This document shows, piece after piece, positions 1 through 6,831 of a stretch of DNA of 37,229 nucleotides. Numbering within the stretch: the stretch's first letter is position 1; the number at the start of each line of letters is the position of its first letter. The notes under the pieces were generated by a model. The model was given only the letters and a program-made list of their open reading frames with translations. It did not search any database and was not told where the DNA came from. Both the position numbers and the translations under genes were made by a program. The stretch comes from Candidatus Uhrbacteria bacterium RIFCSPHIGHO2_02_FULL_53_13 (GTDB lineage Bacteria > Patescibacteriota > Patescibacteriia > UBA9934 > UBA11717), in assembly GCA_001791035.1 (NCBI GenBank), contig MGDX01000006.1, positions 1,787 through 39,015 of the forward strand, read 5' to 3'.

Positions 1-8
1 TGAATAGT

Positions 9-551
9 ATGTCTTTACTCAAATCACACTATTCAACGAAGGTGGCACCGGCATTGAAGGCGTCGCTTGGAAAGAAGAATATCCACGCGGTTCCAAAGAT
101 GGAGAAAGTCACCTTGAACGTGGGGCTCGGTTCTGGACTCAAGGATAGTCAGTTTCAGGAAACGGTAGCCAAATCGTTGCAACGCATCTCGGGACAGAAA
201 CCGGTGTTGACGAAGGCGCGCAAATCTATTGCCGCGTTCAAGATTCGCCAAGGCATGCCCATCGGCATAAAAGTGACGCTTCGAGGACCGCGCATGTATG
301 ATTTTGTCGAAAAGCTGGTTGCGGTGACGTTTCCTCGCGTGCGCGATTTTCGCGGTATCGATCGCAAGAGTGTGGATCAATCCGGGAACTTCAACTACGG
401 ATTCAAGGAACACATTGCCTTTCCGGAAATTTCGTCCGACGAAGTGGAGCGCTTACACGGATTGCAAGTGACCATCACCACGTCTGCCAAGACGCGCGAA
501 GATGGCATAGCGCTGTTTGAGGCTCTGGGCTTCCCCTTTAAAGCAACATAA
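9..551 (+). CDS. rplE: 50S ribosomal protein L5
   Basis: L5 (uL5) binds 5S rRNA and helps form the central protuberance of the large subunit. The 180-residue product has the family's usual length and carries the conserved LNVGLG segment near residue 37, the SIAAFKIRQGMPIG stretch and the C-terminal YGFKEHIAFPEI block. It is the first complete gene in the window. The TGA at bases 1-3 is probably the stop of the preceding gene, which in this operon is usually rplX. No Shine-Dalgarno sequence precedes the ATG. It heads the order rplE-rpsN-rpsH-rplF-rplR-rpsE-rplO-secY of a standard spc operon. Confidence 0.97.
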   Translation: MSLLKSHYSTKVAPALKASLGKKNIHAVPKMEKVTLNVGLGSGLKDSQFQETVAKSLQRISGQKPVLTKARKSIAAFKIRQGMPIGIKVTLRGPRMYDFVEKLVAVTFPRVRDFRGIDRKSVDQSGNFNYGFKEHIAFPEISSDEVERLHGLQVTITTSAKTREDGIALFEALGFPFKAT

Positions 552-569
552 CGTATTGTTTCCTCCCCT

Positions 570-755
570 ATGGCAAAAACATCACAAATCGTGAAGTCTC
601 GTCGCAAGCCGAAATTCAGCACGCGATTGGTTCGACGGTGCTGGAAGTGCGGCCGCTATCGCAGTTTCATGCGGGACTTTGATTTGTGTCGCATCTGTTT
701 TCGCGAACTGGCCAACCGAGGGGAAATTCCGGGTATCACAAAAGCAAGTTGGTAG
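570..755 (+). CDS. rpsN: 30S ribosomal protein S14, zinc-binding (type Z)
   Basis: S14 (uS14) sits in the head of the small subunit. The 61-residue product is the short zinc form: Cys24, Cys27, Cys40 and Cys43 make two CxxC pairs able to hold one zinc ion. The end (GIPGITKASW) is the standard family ending. The ATG follows a pyrimidine-rich tract (tttcctcccct) rather than a Shine-Dalgarno sequence. The stop codon is followed after one base by the rpsH start, so the two are probably translated together. Confidence 0.97.
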   Translation: MAKTSQIVKSRRKPKFSTRLVRRCWKCGRYRSFMRDFDLCRICFRELANRGEIPGITKASW

Positions 756-756
756 T

Positions 757-1152
757 ATGACAACGAACGATCCAATCTCCGACATGCTCACGCGCATTCG
801 TAATGCGCAGTTGGCTGGCCACAAGACGGTTCGCGTTCCACGCTCGAACATGAAGTTTGCGATTGCCAAGATTCTGGAAACCGAGGGGTACTTGGCAGAG
901 GTCGGTGAAGCGGAGGGGACCGCGTTTCCGGAGCTCGAACTTACGCTCAAGTACAAGGGCCGCACGCCGATTATCCGCGAACTCAAGCGTGTCTCAAAAC
1001 CCGGCCGCCGCATTTACACGAAAGCAAAGGACTTGCCGCGCGTCTATTCGGACATCGGGATCGCGATTCTTTCGACACCAAACGGTGTGATGACGAATAA
1101 AGACGCGCGTCGTCAGCGATTGGGCGGTGAAGTCTTGTGTACGATTTTTTAA
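757..1152 (+). CDS. rpsH: 30S ribosomal protein S8
   Basis: S8 (uS8) binds the central domain of 16S rRNA early in small-subunit assembly. The product is 131 residues, the usual length. It begins MTTNDPISDMLTRIRNA, the typical S8 N-terminus, and ends with the conserved block VMTNKDARRQRLGGEVLCTIF or a close variant of it. The frame is open upstream into rpsN, but the start at 757, one base after the rpsN stop, matches the family. No Shine-Dalgarno sequence is visible. Confidence 0.97.
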   Translation: MTTNDPISDMLTRIRNAQLAGHKTVRVPRSNMKFAIAKILETEGYLAEVGEAEGTAFPELELTLKYKGRTPIIRELKRVSKPGRRIYTKAKDLPRVYSDIGIAILSTPNGVMTNKDARRQRLGGEVLCTIF

Positions 1153-1155
1153 CCT

Positions 1156-1713
1156 ATGTCACGCATCGGAAAAAATCCTGTCGTCATTCCCGCGAACGTT
1201 GAGACTCGTATCAACGATGGCGTGGTGAGCATGAAAGGCCCCAACGGAACGCTGGAGCAGACCATGCACGCGCACGCGCGTGTGGAGCTTCGCGATGGTG
1301 GAACGGGCAAGGAGCTCGTCGTGACCATGGTGGATTTGGATTCAAAAGAGAACCGCTCGCTGTGGGGAACCATGCGCACGCTTTTGCAAAACATGGTGAC
1401 GGGCGTGACGGAAGGATTCAAAAAGCAACTGGAAGTGAACGGCGTGGGGTACAAGGTGGCTCTGCAAGGGAATGGGCTCAAGCTCGATGTCGGATTCTCG
1501 CACTCGATCATGTACGCGCTTCCCGACGGCGTAAAAGCCGAGGTGGAGAAAAACATCATCACGCTTTCGGGGGCGAGCAAAGCGCTCGTCGGTCAAACGG
1601 CGGCGGAGATTCGAAAGGTTCGTCCACCGGAGCCGTACAAGGGCAAGGGGATTAAATATGTTGATGAGGTGATTCGACGCAAAGCCGGAAAGGCTGCAAA
1701 AGCGTCCGCATAA
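1156..1713 (+). CDS. rplF: 50S ribosomal protein L6
   Basis: L6 (uL6) binds 23S rRNA near the sarcin-ricin loop. At 185 residues it is slightly longer than most, because of a short Lys/Ala-rich tail. It shows the MSRIGKNPVVIP start, the central VNGVGYK motif, and the C-terminal RPPEPYKGKGIKY signature of the family. It starts three bases after rpsH and ends three bases before rplR, consistent with one polycistronic message. Confidence 0.97.
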   Translation: MSRIGKNPVVIPANVETRINDGVVSMKGPNGTLEQTMHAHARVELRDGGTGKELVVTMVDLDSKENRSLWGTMRTLLQNMVTGVTEGFKKQLEVNGVGYKVALQGNGLKLDVGFSHSIMYALPDGVKAEVEKNIITLSGASKALVGQTAAEIRKVRPPEPYKGKGIKYVDEVIRRKAGKAAKASA

Positions 1714-1716
1714 CAT

Positions 1717-2064
1717 ATGTCCATATCAGACAAACAACGATTGCGCACTGCAAGAGCGCGGCGAACGCGCGCACGCATGCACGGAACGGCGGCCTGTCCG
1801 CGGCTTTCCGTCTTTCGTTCGGCAAAACATTTTTCTGCACAGCTCATTGACGATGATGCCGGCCGTACTCTGGCGGCTGTTTCGGACAAGGGAATCCAAG
1901 CGGAGAGCCCAACTGCTGCGGCGCAGCAGCTTGGCGTACTCATGGCGAGCCAAGCGAAGAACATCAAAGTGGATTGTGTGGTGTTTGATCGCGGCGCTTA
2001 TGCCTATCACGGTCGTGTGAAGGCGTTTGCCGATGGCGCGCGCAGTGGCGGACTGATTTTTTAA
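1717..2064 (+). CDS. rplR: 50S ribosomal protein L18
   Basis: L18 (uL18) carries 5S rRNA into the central protuberance together with L5. The 115-residue product has the basic N-terminal arm, the RLSVFRSAKHFSAQLIDD core and the C-terminal FDRGAYAYHGRVKAFADGAR motif, all typical of bacterial L18. It lies between rplF and rpsE. The start is preceded by an AT-rich stretch with no Shine-Dalgarno sequence. Confidence 0.96.
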   Translation: MSISDKQRLRTARARRTRARMHGTAACPRLSVFRSAKHFSAQLIDDDAGRTLAAVSDKGIQAESPTAAAQQLGVLMASQAKNIKVDCVVFDRGAYAYHGRVKAFADGARSGGLIF

Positions 2065-2065
2065 C

Positions 2066-2803
2066 ATGCCTATGTCGACGGAAGAACATCAAGCATCGGT
2101 GAACGAGAATCAAGCATCGGGAATCTCGAATCAAGCAGAGTCGGAAACAACGATGGCGGTTTTGGATACCGCAACGGAGGTATCGGCTTCCGGAACTCCA
2201 GCGCCTTCGAGCGATGGGGAGCGCGGTGGACGCGGAGGTCAGCGTCGTCCTCGCCGCACGCGCGAGCGTGAACCGCGTGAATTTGAACAGACGATTCTTG
2301 ATCTTGCTCGTGTCACGCGCGTGACGAAAGGAGGTAAGCGCATGCGATTCCGCGTGGCGCTCGTGATCGGGGACAAAAAGGGACGCGTAGGATTTGGCGT
2401 GGCCAAAGGCGCCGATGTTCAAATGTCCATTCAGAAGGCGTACCATCAAGCGAAGAAGAACGTGACGAATTTGGAATTGGTGAACGGAACGTTTCCACAT
2501 CGCGTTTCAGCGTCGTTTAGCTCGGCGGATGTGTTGCTCATGCCGGCTCCAAGCGGAACGGGACTCAAGGCCGGTGGAGCCGTGCGTACGATTTTAGAAC
2601 TCGGCGGCGTGAGCGATGCGGTGGGAAAAATTCTTCGAGGCCACAATAAATTGAATGTTGCCAAAGCCGTGTTTAACGCGTTGAGTCAGATGACCATTCC
2701 AGAAGGCGTGACGACGGATAAGGAACAGCGCGCATCCAAGCGGAAAGAAATTCGTAAGGAGGCTTCCAAAAAGGTCGCAAAGAAAACGACCGCAAAGAGC
2801 TAG
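2066..2803 (+). CDS. rpsE: 30S ribosomal protein S5 with an extended N-terminus
   Basis: S5 (uS5) takes part in decoding accuracy and mRNA unwinding at the entry channel. The canonical two-domain protein begins near residue 73 (EFEQTILDLARVTRVTKGGK) and runs through VNGTFPH, MPAPSGTGLKAGGAVR and the helix LNVAKAVFNALSQM. At 245 residues it is about 75 longer than E. coli S5. The extra length is an N-terminal low-complexity arm, part of it encoded by a 21-bp tandem repeat, plus a Lys-rich tail. A second ATG lies two codons in. If translation began further inside, the arm would be missing; the open frame and its position two bases after rplR favour the long form. Confidence 0.95.
   Translation: MPMSTEEHQASVNENQASGISNQAESETTMAVLDTATEVSASGTPAPSSDGERGGRGGQRRPRRTREREPREFEQTILDLARVTRVTKGGKRMRFRVALVIGDKKGRVGFGVAKGADVQMSIQKAYHQAKKNVTNLELVNGTFPHRVSASFSSADVLLMPAPSGTGLKAGGAVRTILELGGVSDAVGKILRGHNKLNVAKAVFNALSQMTIPEGVTTDKEQRASKRKEIRKEASKKVAKKTTAKS
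2086..2147 (+). repeat. 21-bp tandem repeat, three degenerate units, inside rpsE
   Basis: The motif atcaagcatcgg occurs at 2088-2099 and 2109-2120, with a shortened third copy (atcaagca) at 2130-2137. The three copies have an exact 21-base period. They encode a seven-residue repeat centred on Gln-Ala-Ser or Gln-Ala-Glu in the N-terminal arm of S5. Because 21 is a multiple of three, the expansion keeps the reading frame. Confidence 0.85.
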
Positions 2804-2806
2804 GAT

Positions 2807-3241
2807 ATGCCAATGACATTACACACCATCAAGCCGTCTCCGGGTTCTCGAAAGCGCAAGCTTCGTGTTGGTCGCGGACTGGCACGGCGAGGCGCGATGT
2901 CCGGGCGCGGTACGAAAGGACAGCGTGCTCGTTCGGGCGGCAAGAGCGGGCTCAAGGTGAAAGGATTGCGACAAACGCTTTTGCGTATCCCAAAATCGCG
3001 CGGATTCAAATCGCCGGTCGTGAAGGCGGCGACGGTGAGTCTTCGTGATGTGAATGACGTATCGTTGAAAGTCATTTCGCCGTCGAGTCTTAAAAAGATT
3101 GGATTGGTGAAAGAAACGCGGTACGGAGTGAAAATTTTAGGTACCGGCGCGCTTACAAAGGCGCTTACCGTAAAAGGATGCCAAGTCACGCAGTCGGCAA
3201 AAAAGCAGATTGAAGCAGCCGGAGGAACGATCGCAAGTTAG
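2807..3241 (+). CDS. rplO: 50S ribosomal protein L15
   Basis: L15 (uL15) is a late-assembly large-subunit protein. The 144-residue product shows the basic Gly/Arg-rich N-terminal region (KRKLRVGRGLARRGAMSGRG) that threads through rRNA and the C-terminal globular domain. It begins three bases after rpsE with no rpmD (L30) gene between, where most bacteria have one. A second ATG at 2813 is an alternative start two codons later. Confidence 0.96.
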   Translation: MPMTLHTIKPSPGSRKRKLRVGRGLARRGAMSGRGTKGQRARSGGKSGLKVKGLRQTLLRIPKSRGFKSPVVKAATVSLRDVNDVSLKVISPSSLKKIGLVKETRYGVKILGTGALTKALTVKGCQVTQSAKKQIEAAGGTIAS

Positions 3242-3246
3242 AGAGA

Positions 3247-3324
3247 GGAAGTTGAGAAGTTAGAGATCAGAGGTCCGAGGTCGGAACTGCGAGGCCCCTC
3301 GTAAGGAGTCAACGGCCAATAGCC
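3247..3324 (+). repeat. intergenic degenerate repeat, family A, copy 1
   Basis: The gap between rplO and secY is filled by purine-rich, internally repetitive DNA. It begins ggaagttg, continues gttagagat and tcggaactgcgaggcc, and ends aacggccaatagcc. The same ordered blocks recur between the two tRNA genes at 15648-15722. No reading frame or stable hairpin explains it. Confidence 0.75.
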
Positions 3325-3343
3325 AAAAGATCATAGCCAAAAT

Positions 3344-4630
3344 ATGTTTGAAGCGTTTAGACGCATTTGGAATATTAAAGCCCTTCGCAAAAGTATCGGC
3401 TTCGTGATTCTCATGCTGATGCTGTTTCGATTTTTGGCAACCATTCCGGTGCCGGGGATTGATCCGGCATTAGTGCGCTCGGCTCTGGAAGGCAATCAGT
3501 TTTTTGGCTTGCTCAACATTTTTTCCGGCGGAACGCTCGAAAGCTTTTCTGTGGTGGCTCTTGGTGTGGCCCCTTACATTACAAGTTCGATTATTTTTCA
3601 ACTTTTAGTGATGGTCGTTCCATCTCTCAAGCGCATGCAAAAAGAGGAAGGAGAAGCGGGGCGCCAAAAAATGAATCAGATTACCCGTTGGGTTTCGGTG
3701 CCGCTTGCCGCCATCCAGGCCTACGGATTCATTGCGCTCATCTCTCAAGGGAGTGGCGGTGGAGCAGGACAGGGCCTGCTCATTATGGGTTTTAGTCTTT
3801 TTATGGCCATGCTCGTGATGATTGCCGGTTCGGTGTTCTTGATGTGGATTGGAGAGATTATCACAGAGAAAGGCATTGGGAACGGATTGTCCATCTTGAT
3901 TCTTGCGGGAATTATTGCGGCGTTTCCACGCTATCTTCAACAAACGATCGCTACGTTTGATCAAAGTCAAATCGTGAATATGGTGGTGTTTGCGATTGTG
4001 GCTCTCGTGACCATTGTGGTGGTTGTTGCGCTCAATGAAGCGAGCCGCAATGTGCCTGTGCATTATGCACGCCACCATGCAGGCAATCGGTTGAGCGGCG
4101 GCGTCAACTCTCAAATTCCGCTTAAAGTACTTATGGCCGGAGTGATTCCAATTATCTTCGCTATTTCGGTGGTGCTCTTTCCAACCATGATTGCACAATT
4201 CTTCTTGCACGCACAGTCGCCGACCTTGATTACGCTTGCCGAGTGGGTTCTGCGTACGTTCCAGAACAACTGGGTGTACGGCATTCTGTACTTCGTGCTC
4301 GTGTTTGGATTCACGTACTTCTACACAGGTGTCATTTTTCAACCAGACGAGATGGCAGAAAATTTACAAAAGCAAGGTGCGTTTATTCCTGGCGTGCGTC
4401 CGGGAACGCACACGGAGGCGTTTTTGCGCAATGTCATGAACCGTATCTTGCTTCTGGGAGCGACGGCTCTTGCAGTCATTGCCGTACTTCCGGTGGCCAT
4501 GCAGCCGCTCACGGGCTCGCAAACGTTAGTCGTCGGCGGAACGTCACTTCTTATTATTGTTGCGGTGGTGATTGATATTGTGCGCCAAACCGAAGCTCGG
4601 TTGGTGAGCTACGAGTACGAGCAGTTGTAG
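3344..4630 (+). CDS. secY: Protein translocase subunit SecY
   Basis: SecY is the channel of the Sec translocon in the cytoplasmic membrane. At 428 residues it has the normal length. About ten hydrophobic segments are visible, starting with a transmembrane helix near residues 18-38, the plug/TM2 region (GIDPALVRSALEG, FSGGTLESFSVVALGVAPYITSSI) and the conserved cytoplasmic loop ending in a TEAFLRNVMNRI-type motif. It closes the ribosomal operon, as in most bacteria. Its clients in this window include the two large secreted proteins at the right-hand end, and its partner enzyme LepB is encoded at 30306. A family-A repeat fills its upstream gap. Confidence 0.97.
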   Translation: MFEAFRRIWNIKALRKSIGFVILMLMLFRFLATIPVPGIDPALVRSALEGNQFFGLLNIFSGGTLESFSVVALGVAPYITSSIIFQLLVMVVPSLKRMQKEEGEAGRQKMNQITRWVSVPLAAIQAYGFIALISQGSGGGAGQGLLIMGFSLFMAMLVMIAGSVFLMWIGEIITEKGIGNGLSILILAGIIAAFPRYLQQTIATFDQSQIVNMVVFAIVALVTIVVVVALNEASRNVPVHYARHHAGNRLSGGVNSQIPLKVLMAGVIPIIFAISVVLFPTMIAQFFLHAQSPTLITLAEWVLRTFQNNWVYGILYFVLVFGFTYFYTGVIFQPDEMAENLQKQGAFIPGVRPGTHTEAFLRNVMNRILLLGATALAVIAVLPVAMQPLTGSQTLVVGGTSLLIIVAVVIDIVRQTEARLVSYEYEQL

Positions 4631-4671
4631 AAAAATAGGAGTGCCGCGATTTTTACAGAGATCTTGTAAGT

Positions 4672-4775
4672 AAAACCCGGGGTTGGTGGAGCCGACGGGA
4701 TTTGAACCCGCAATGGCTGGTGTGGACTCAGCTAAGGTTACCGTTACCTTCACGGCCCCGGCTCCAGTCCCCGGG
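4672..4775 (-). terminator. Leader/trailer stem enclosing the tRNA-like domain, terminator-like
   Basis: The seven bases cccggggg-side segment at 4775-4769 (cccgggg) can pair perfectly with 4682-4676 (ccccggg). This extends the acceptor stem of the tRNA-like RNA across a small internal loop. Four T residues (4675-4672) follow on the minus strand. The arrangement resembles an intrinsic terminator whose loop is the tRNA-like domain. The T-tract is short, so the terminator role is inferred. Confidence 0.45.
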
Positions 4776-4854
4776 ATATCAACAATAAAACTCCGCCAAC
4801 AATGAGGGGAGTTTATTGCCACACCAACTGGGACCGTAAAGGTCTTAGCTGAGT
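4684..4854 (-). ncRNA. Structured RNA with tRNA-like 3' end and a pseudoknot, class unknown
   Basis: Read on the minus strand, the 3' end is a perfect tRNA T-arm (stem gcggg/cccgt around ttcaaat, 4711-4695), a 7-bp acceptor stem (4765-4759 with 4694-4688), a discriminator A and an encoded CCA ending at 4684. No cloverleaf follows: only 47 nt lie between the acceptor 5' strand and the T-arm, and no anticodon arm with U33 forms. Instead that stretch pairs with the 5' leader. 4854-4844 pairs with 4736-4726 (11 bp). 4843-4833 pairs with 4756-4746 (11 bp, two G-U). 4825-4819 pairs with 4725-4719 (7 bp), making an H-type pseudoknot. An 11-bp hairpin with one bulge occupies 4818-4783. The predicted transcription start falls at the first paired base. 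It is not a standard tRNA; no tmRNA tag frame ending in a typical degron was found. A decayed tRNA with an inverted duplication is the main alternative. Confidence 0.65.
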
Positions 4855-4860
4855 GATATT

Positions 4861-4889
4861 ATTGAATCAATATTCTCCACATCTGTCAA
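4861..4889 (-). promoter_or_regulatory. Sigma-70-type promoter of the structured RNA
   Basis: On the minus strand a perfect -35 box TTGACA (4889-4884) is followed after 17 bases by TTCAAT (4866-4861), a 4/6 match to the -10 box. Transcription should start near 4854, exactly where the first helix of the structured RNA begins. The sequence TTATCCACT, one base from a DnaA box, touches the upstream side of the -35 box. Confidence 0.6.
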
Positions 4890-4933
4890 GTGGATAACTA
4901 TAGTCATTTCATAGTGTGATGACCATATGTTCA

Positions 4934-4962
4934 TTGCAAAGAAGATGACATTTGTTTAAACT
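4934..4962 (+). promoter_or_regulatory. Probable adk promoter, near-leaderless
   Basis: TTGCAA (4934-4939) and TAAACT (4957-4962) are separated by 17 bases. Each matches the consensus at four of six positions. The start of transcription would fall at about 4969-4971, the adk ATG itself, so the message would have essentially no 5' leader. No Shine-Dalgarno sequence is present. Confidence 0.4.
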
Positions 4963-4970
4963 ACGCCCGT

Positions 4971-5603
4971 ATGATTGTCATTATTCTCGGACCGCAAGGA
5001 TCAGGAAAAGGTACGCAAGGAAAAAAACTCGCCGAGTTTTTTGGCGTTCCATTTGTGAGCGCGGGAGAGTTACTGCGCGAGGAAGCGGCATTGGGATCGG
5101 AGCTCGGCCGACGGATTCATGAGATTATCAACGTGCAAGGCGAGCTCGTTCCGCCGGAAGTGATTACGGATTTGCTGGATGCTCGTAGAATGAAAGATGA
5201 TGCCAAGCAGGGCATGATCATTGACAGCTACCCGCGTGATCTTCAGCAACTGGAACTCATGCGTAAACGATTTACGCCGGACGTGGTAGTGGTACTCAAT
5301 CTTTCCGACGACGAAGCGATCAAGCGCCTTGGCGGTCGAAGGCAATGCCCTGACGGCCACATTTATCATCTTGTGTTCAATCCGCCGAAGAGGGAAGGCG
5401 TATGCGATGTGGATGGCAAACAACTTTTGGTACGCGATGACGATCGTGAGGAGGCCATACGCAATCGACTTGGATGGCATCGCGGTAAAACAGAACCGAT
5501 GATTGGGGCGATGGAACAGAGTGGCGTGCGCGTAGTGCATGTGGATGCGTCGGCGGGGATTGACGATGTGCAAAACGCTGTGCGTAAAATCGTCGGAATA
5601 TAG
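4971..5603 (+). CDS. adk: Adenylate kinase
   Basis: Adenylate kinase interconverts ATP+AMP and two ADP in the cytoplasm. The 210-residue protein has the P-loop GPQGSGKGT at residues 7-15 and the AMP-site motif DSYPR (usually DGFPR). A LID domain around residues 124-160 resembles the zinc-binding form, but the second cysteine of the first pair is lost and one residue is deleted (RRQCPDGHIYH); the later CDVD half is kept. Zinc binding is therefore doubtful. The secY-adk-map order is the common bacterial one, although here an RNA gene on the opposite strand separates secY from adk. The map start follows after two bases. Confidence 0.96.
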   Translation: MIVIILGPQGSGKGTQGKKLAEFFGVPFVSAGELLREEAALGSELGRRIHEIINVQGELVPPEVITDLLDARRMKDDAKQGMIIDSYPRDLQQLELMRKRFTPDVVVVLNLSDDEAIKRLGGRRQCPDGHIYHLVFNPPKREGVCDVDGKQLLVRDDDREEAIRNRLGWHRGKTEPMIGAMEQSGVRVVHVDASAGIDDVQNAVRKIVGI

Positions 5604-5605
5604 GT

Positions 5606-6385
5606 ATGGCGCTTGTAAAAACCGCACAGGAAATTTCGCTCTTGCGTGAAGGCGGCGCTCTCTTGAGTCGCGCGCTTGGAGCGGCGCTCGATGCCGCTTC
5701 GTCGGGAGTCACCATGAAGGAGTTGGATGCCATCGCCGAGCGCGTCATTCGCGGCGGTGGAGGCGAGCCGTCTTTTTTGGGATACACCGGCGGTGGCGAC
5801 ATTCCATTTCCGGCGACGGTGTGCATTTCGCGCAACGCGGAAGTTGTGCACGGGCCGGGGAATCGTGACCACGTGCTCGAAGACGGCGATGTTGTGGGAT
5901 TTGACATTGGTTGTTGGTACGAGGGTTTGTGCACAGACATGGCCTACACGGTTGCTATTGGCGATGCGTTATCGGATGCTCGCACGCTGATGAATGTCAC
6001 CAAAGCGGCCCTGCAAAATGGCATCAAAGTCGTCAAAGCGGGGGCAAAACTCCAGAGCATCTCGCAAGCCATTGAAGACACGATTCGACCGCACGGATTT
6101 GGCATTGTGACGAGTTATGTTGGCCATGGGGTTGGACATCGTGTGCACGAAGAGCCGCAGATACCTAATTTTGTGTCTTCGCAATTTCCGAATCCGGAGA
6201 TGAAAGTCGGGATGGTATTGGCGCTTGAACCAATGGTGACTCTCGGCGGCGGTCTTGTGCAAGTCGCCGACGACGGATGGTCTGCTATCACCGTGGACGG
6301 TTCTCTTGCCGCGCACTATGAGCAAACGATTGTGGTGACGGCCGAGGGGTTTGAGATTTTGACTCCGTTTCCCAAAGGGAGGTAG
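5606..6385 (+). CDS. map: Methionine aminopeptidase, type I
   Basis: Removes the initiator methionine from nascent proteins. The 259-residue protein has all five metal ligands of the family: Asp100, Asp111, His174, Glu208 and Glu239. The substrate-site histidines are at positions 82 and 181. No N-terminal zinc or SH3-binding extension is present, so it is the plain type Ia form. It starts two bases after adk and is followed five bases later by ruvX. Confidence 0.97.
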   Translation: MALVKTAQEISLLREGGALLSRALGAALDAASSGVTMKELDAIAERVIRGGGGEPSFLGYTGGGDIPFPATVCISRNAEVVHGPGNRDHVLEDGDVVGFDIGCWYEGLCTDMAYTVAIGDALSDARTLMNVTKAALQNGIKVVKAGAKLQSISQAIEDTIRPHGFGIVTSYVGHGVGHRVHEEPQIPNFVSSQFPNPEMKVGMVLALEPMVTLGGGLVQVADDGWSAITVDGSLAAHYEQTIVVTAEGFEILTPFPKGR

Positions 6386-6390
6386 GCGAT

Positions 6391-6822
6391 ATGACTCGCG
6401 TGCTCGGCATTGATTTTGGCACCAAGCGTCTTGGACTTGCGTTCGGCGATCCGTTGACGGGCGTTGCTGTGCCTATTGACACGGTAGAACTTCATGGAAA
6501 CGATCCCGTAAAAGTCGTTTGGGGCATGATTGAACGCGACGGATACGATCATGTGGTCGTGGGCGCACCAAGCGATCCAACGTCGAAATTGCATCAAGCT
6601 GTTGTCGCATTTGCAAAGCAACTCCGCAATGTTTCCGGAATTACCGTGACGCTCGTGGATGAACATCTAACAACGAACATTGCCGATCAACTGGCGCGCG
6701 AACACGGCGGCGCATCGCACGACGACTCGCTTGCCGCCATGCTCATTGTGGAGGAATTTTTGCATGAGATTGCTTCCCGCTTCACCAAGGCTTCGAGGGA
6801 CAAGTCACAGCGTTCGCAATGA
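6391..6822 (+). CDS. ruvX: Putative pre-16S rRNA nuclease / Holliday junction resolvase-like protein (YqgF)
   Basis: YqgF family, RNase H fold. E. coli YqgF takes part in 16S rRNA 5' maturation, and resolvase-like activity has been reported for relatives. The 143-residue product shows the family signature: DFGTKRLG near residue 8, a central VVVGAP strand, DEHLTT (usually DERLTT), and a C-terminal DDSLAAMLIVEEFL with the acidic residue expected at the active site. The tail after residue 130 is short and basic. It lies between map and recO with tight spacing. Confidence 0.92.
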   Translation: MTRVLGIDFGTKRLGLAFGDPLTGVAVPIDTVELHGNDPVKVVWGMIERDGYDHVVVGAPSDPTSKLHQAVVAFAKQLRNVSGITVTLVDEHLTTNIADQLAREHGGASHDDSLAAMLIVEEFLHEIASRFTKASRDKSQRSQ

Positions 6823-6831
6823 CACGTGAGT

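Noticed and set aside
857..1090. Alternative frame inside rpsH
   Set aside because: Arginine-rich translation typical of an antisense or shifted shadow of a high-GC coding region; rpsH itself is unambiguous.
2328..2345. Strong Shine-Dalgarno (aaaggaggt) followed by an in-frame ATG inside rpsE
   Set aside because: It encodes the universally conserved TKGGKRMRF motif of S5; an internal start would remove half of the first domain.
4684..4765. Ordinary tRNA gene
   Set aside because: Acceptor, T-arm and CCA fit, but no anticodon arm with U33 can be formed in the 47-nt interior, and that interior pairs with the leader instead. tmRNA was also considered and rejected because no tag frame ends in a degron-like sequence and the usual 5' tmRNA motif is absent.
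4544..4822. 92-codon minus-strand open frame across the tRNA-like RNA
   Set aside because: Its translation is simply the T-arm/acceptor region and the antisense of secY read as codons; the RNA structure explains the sequence better.
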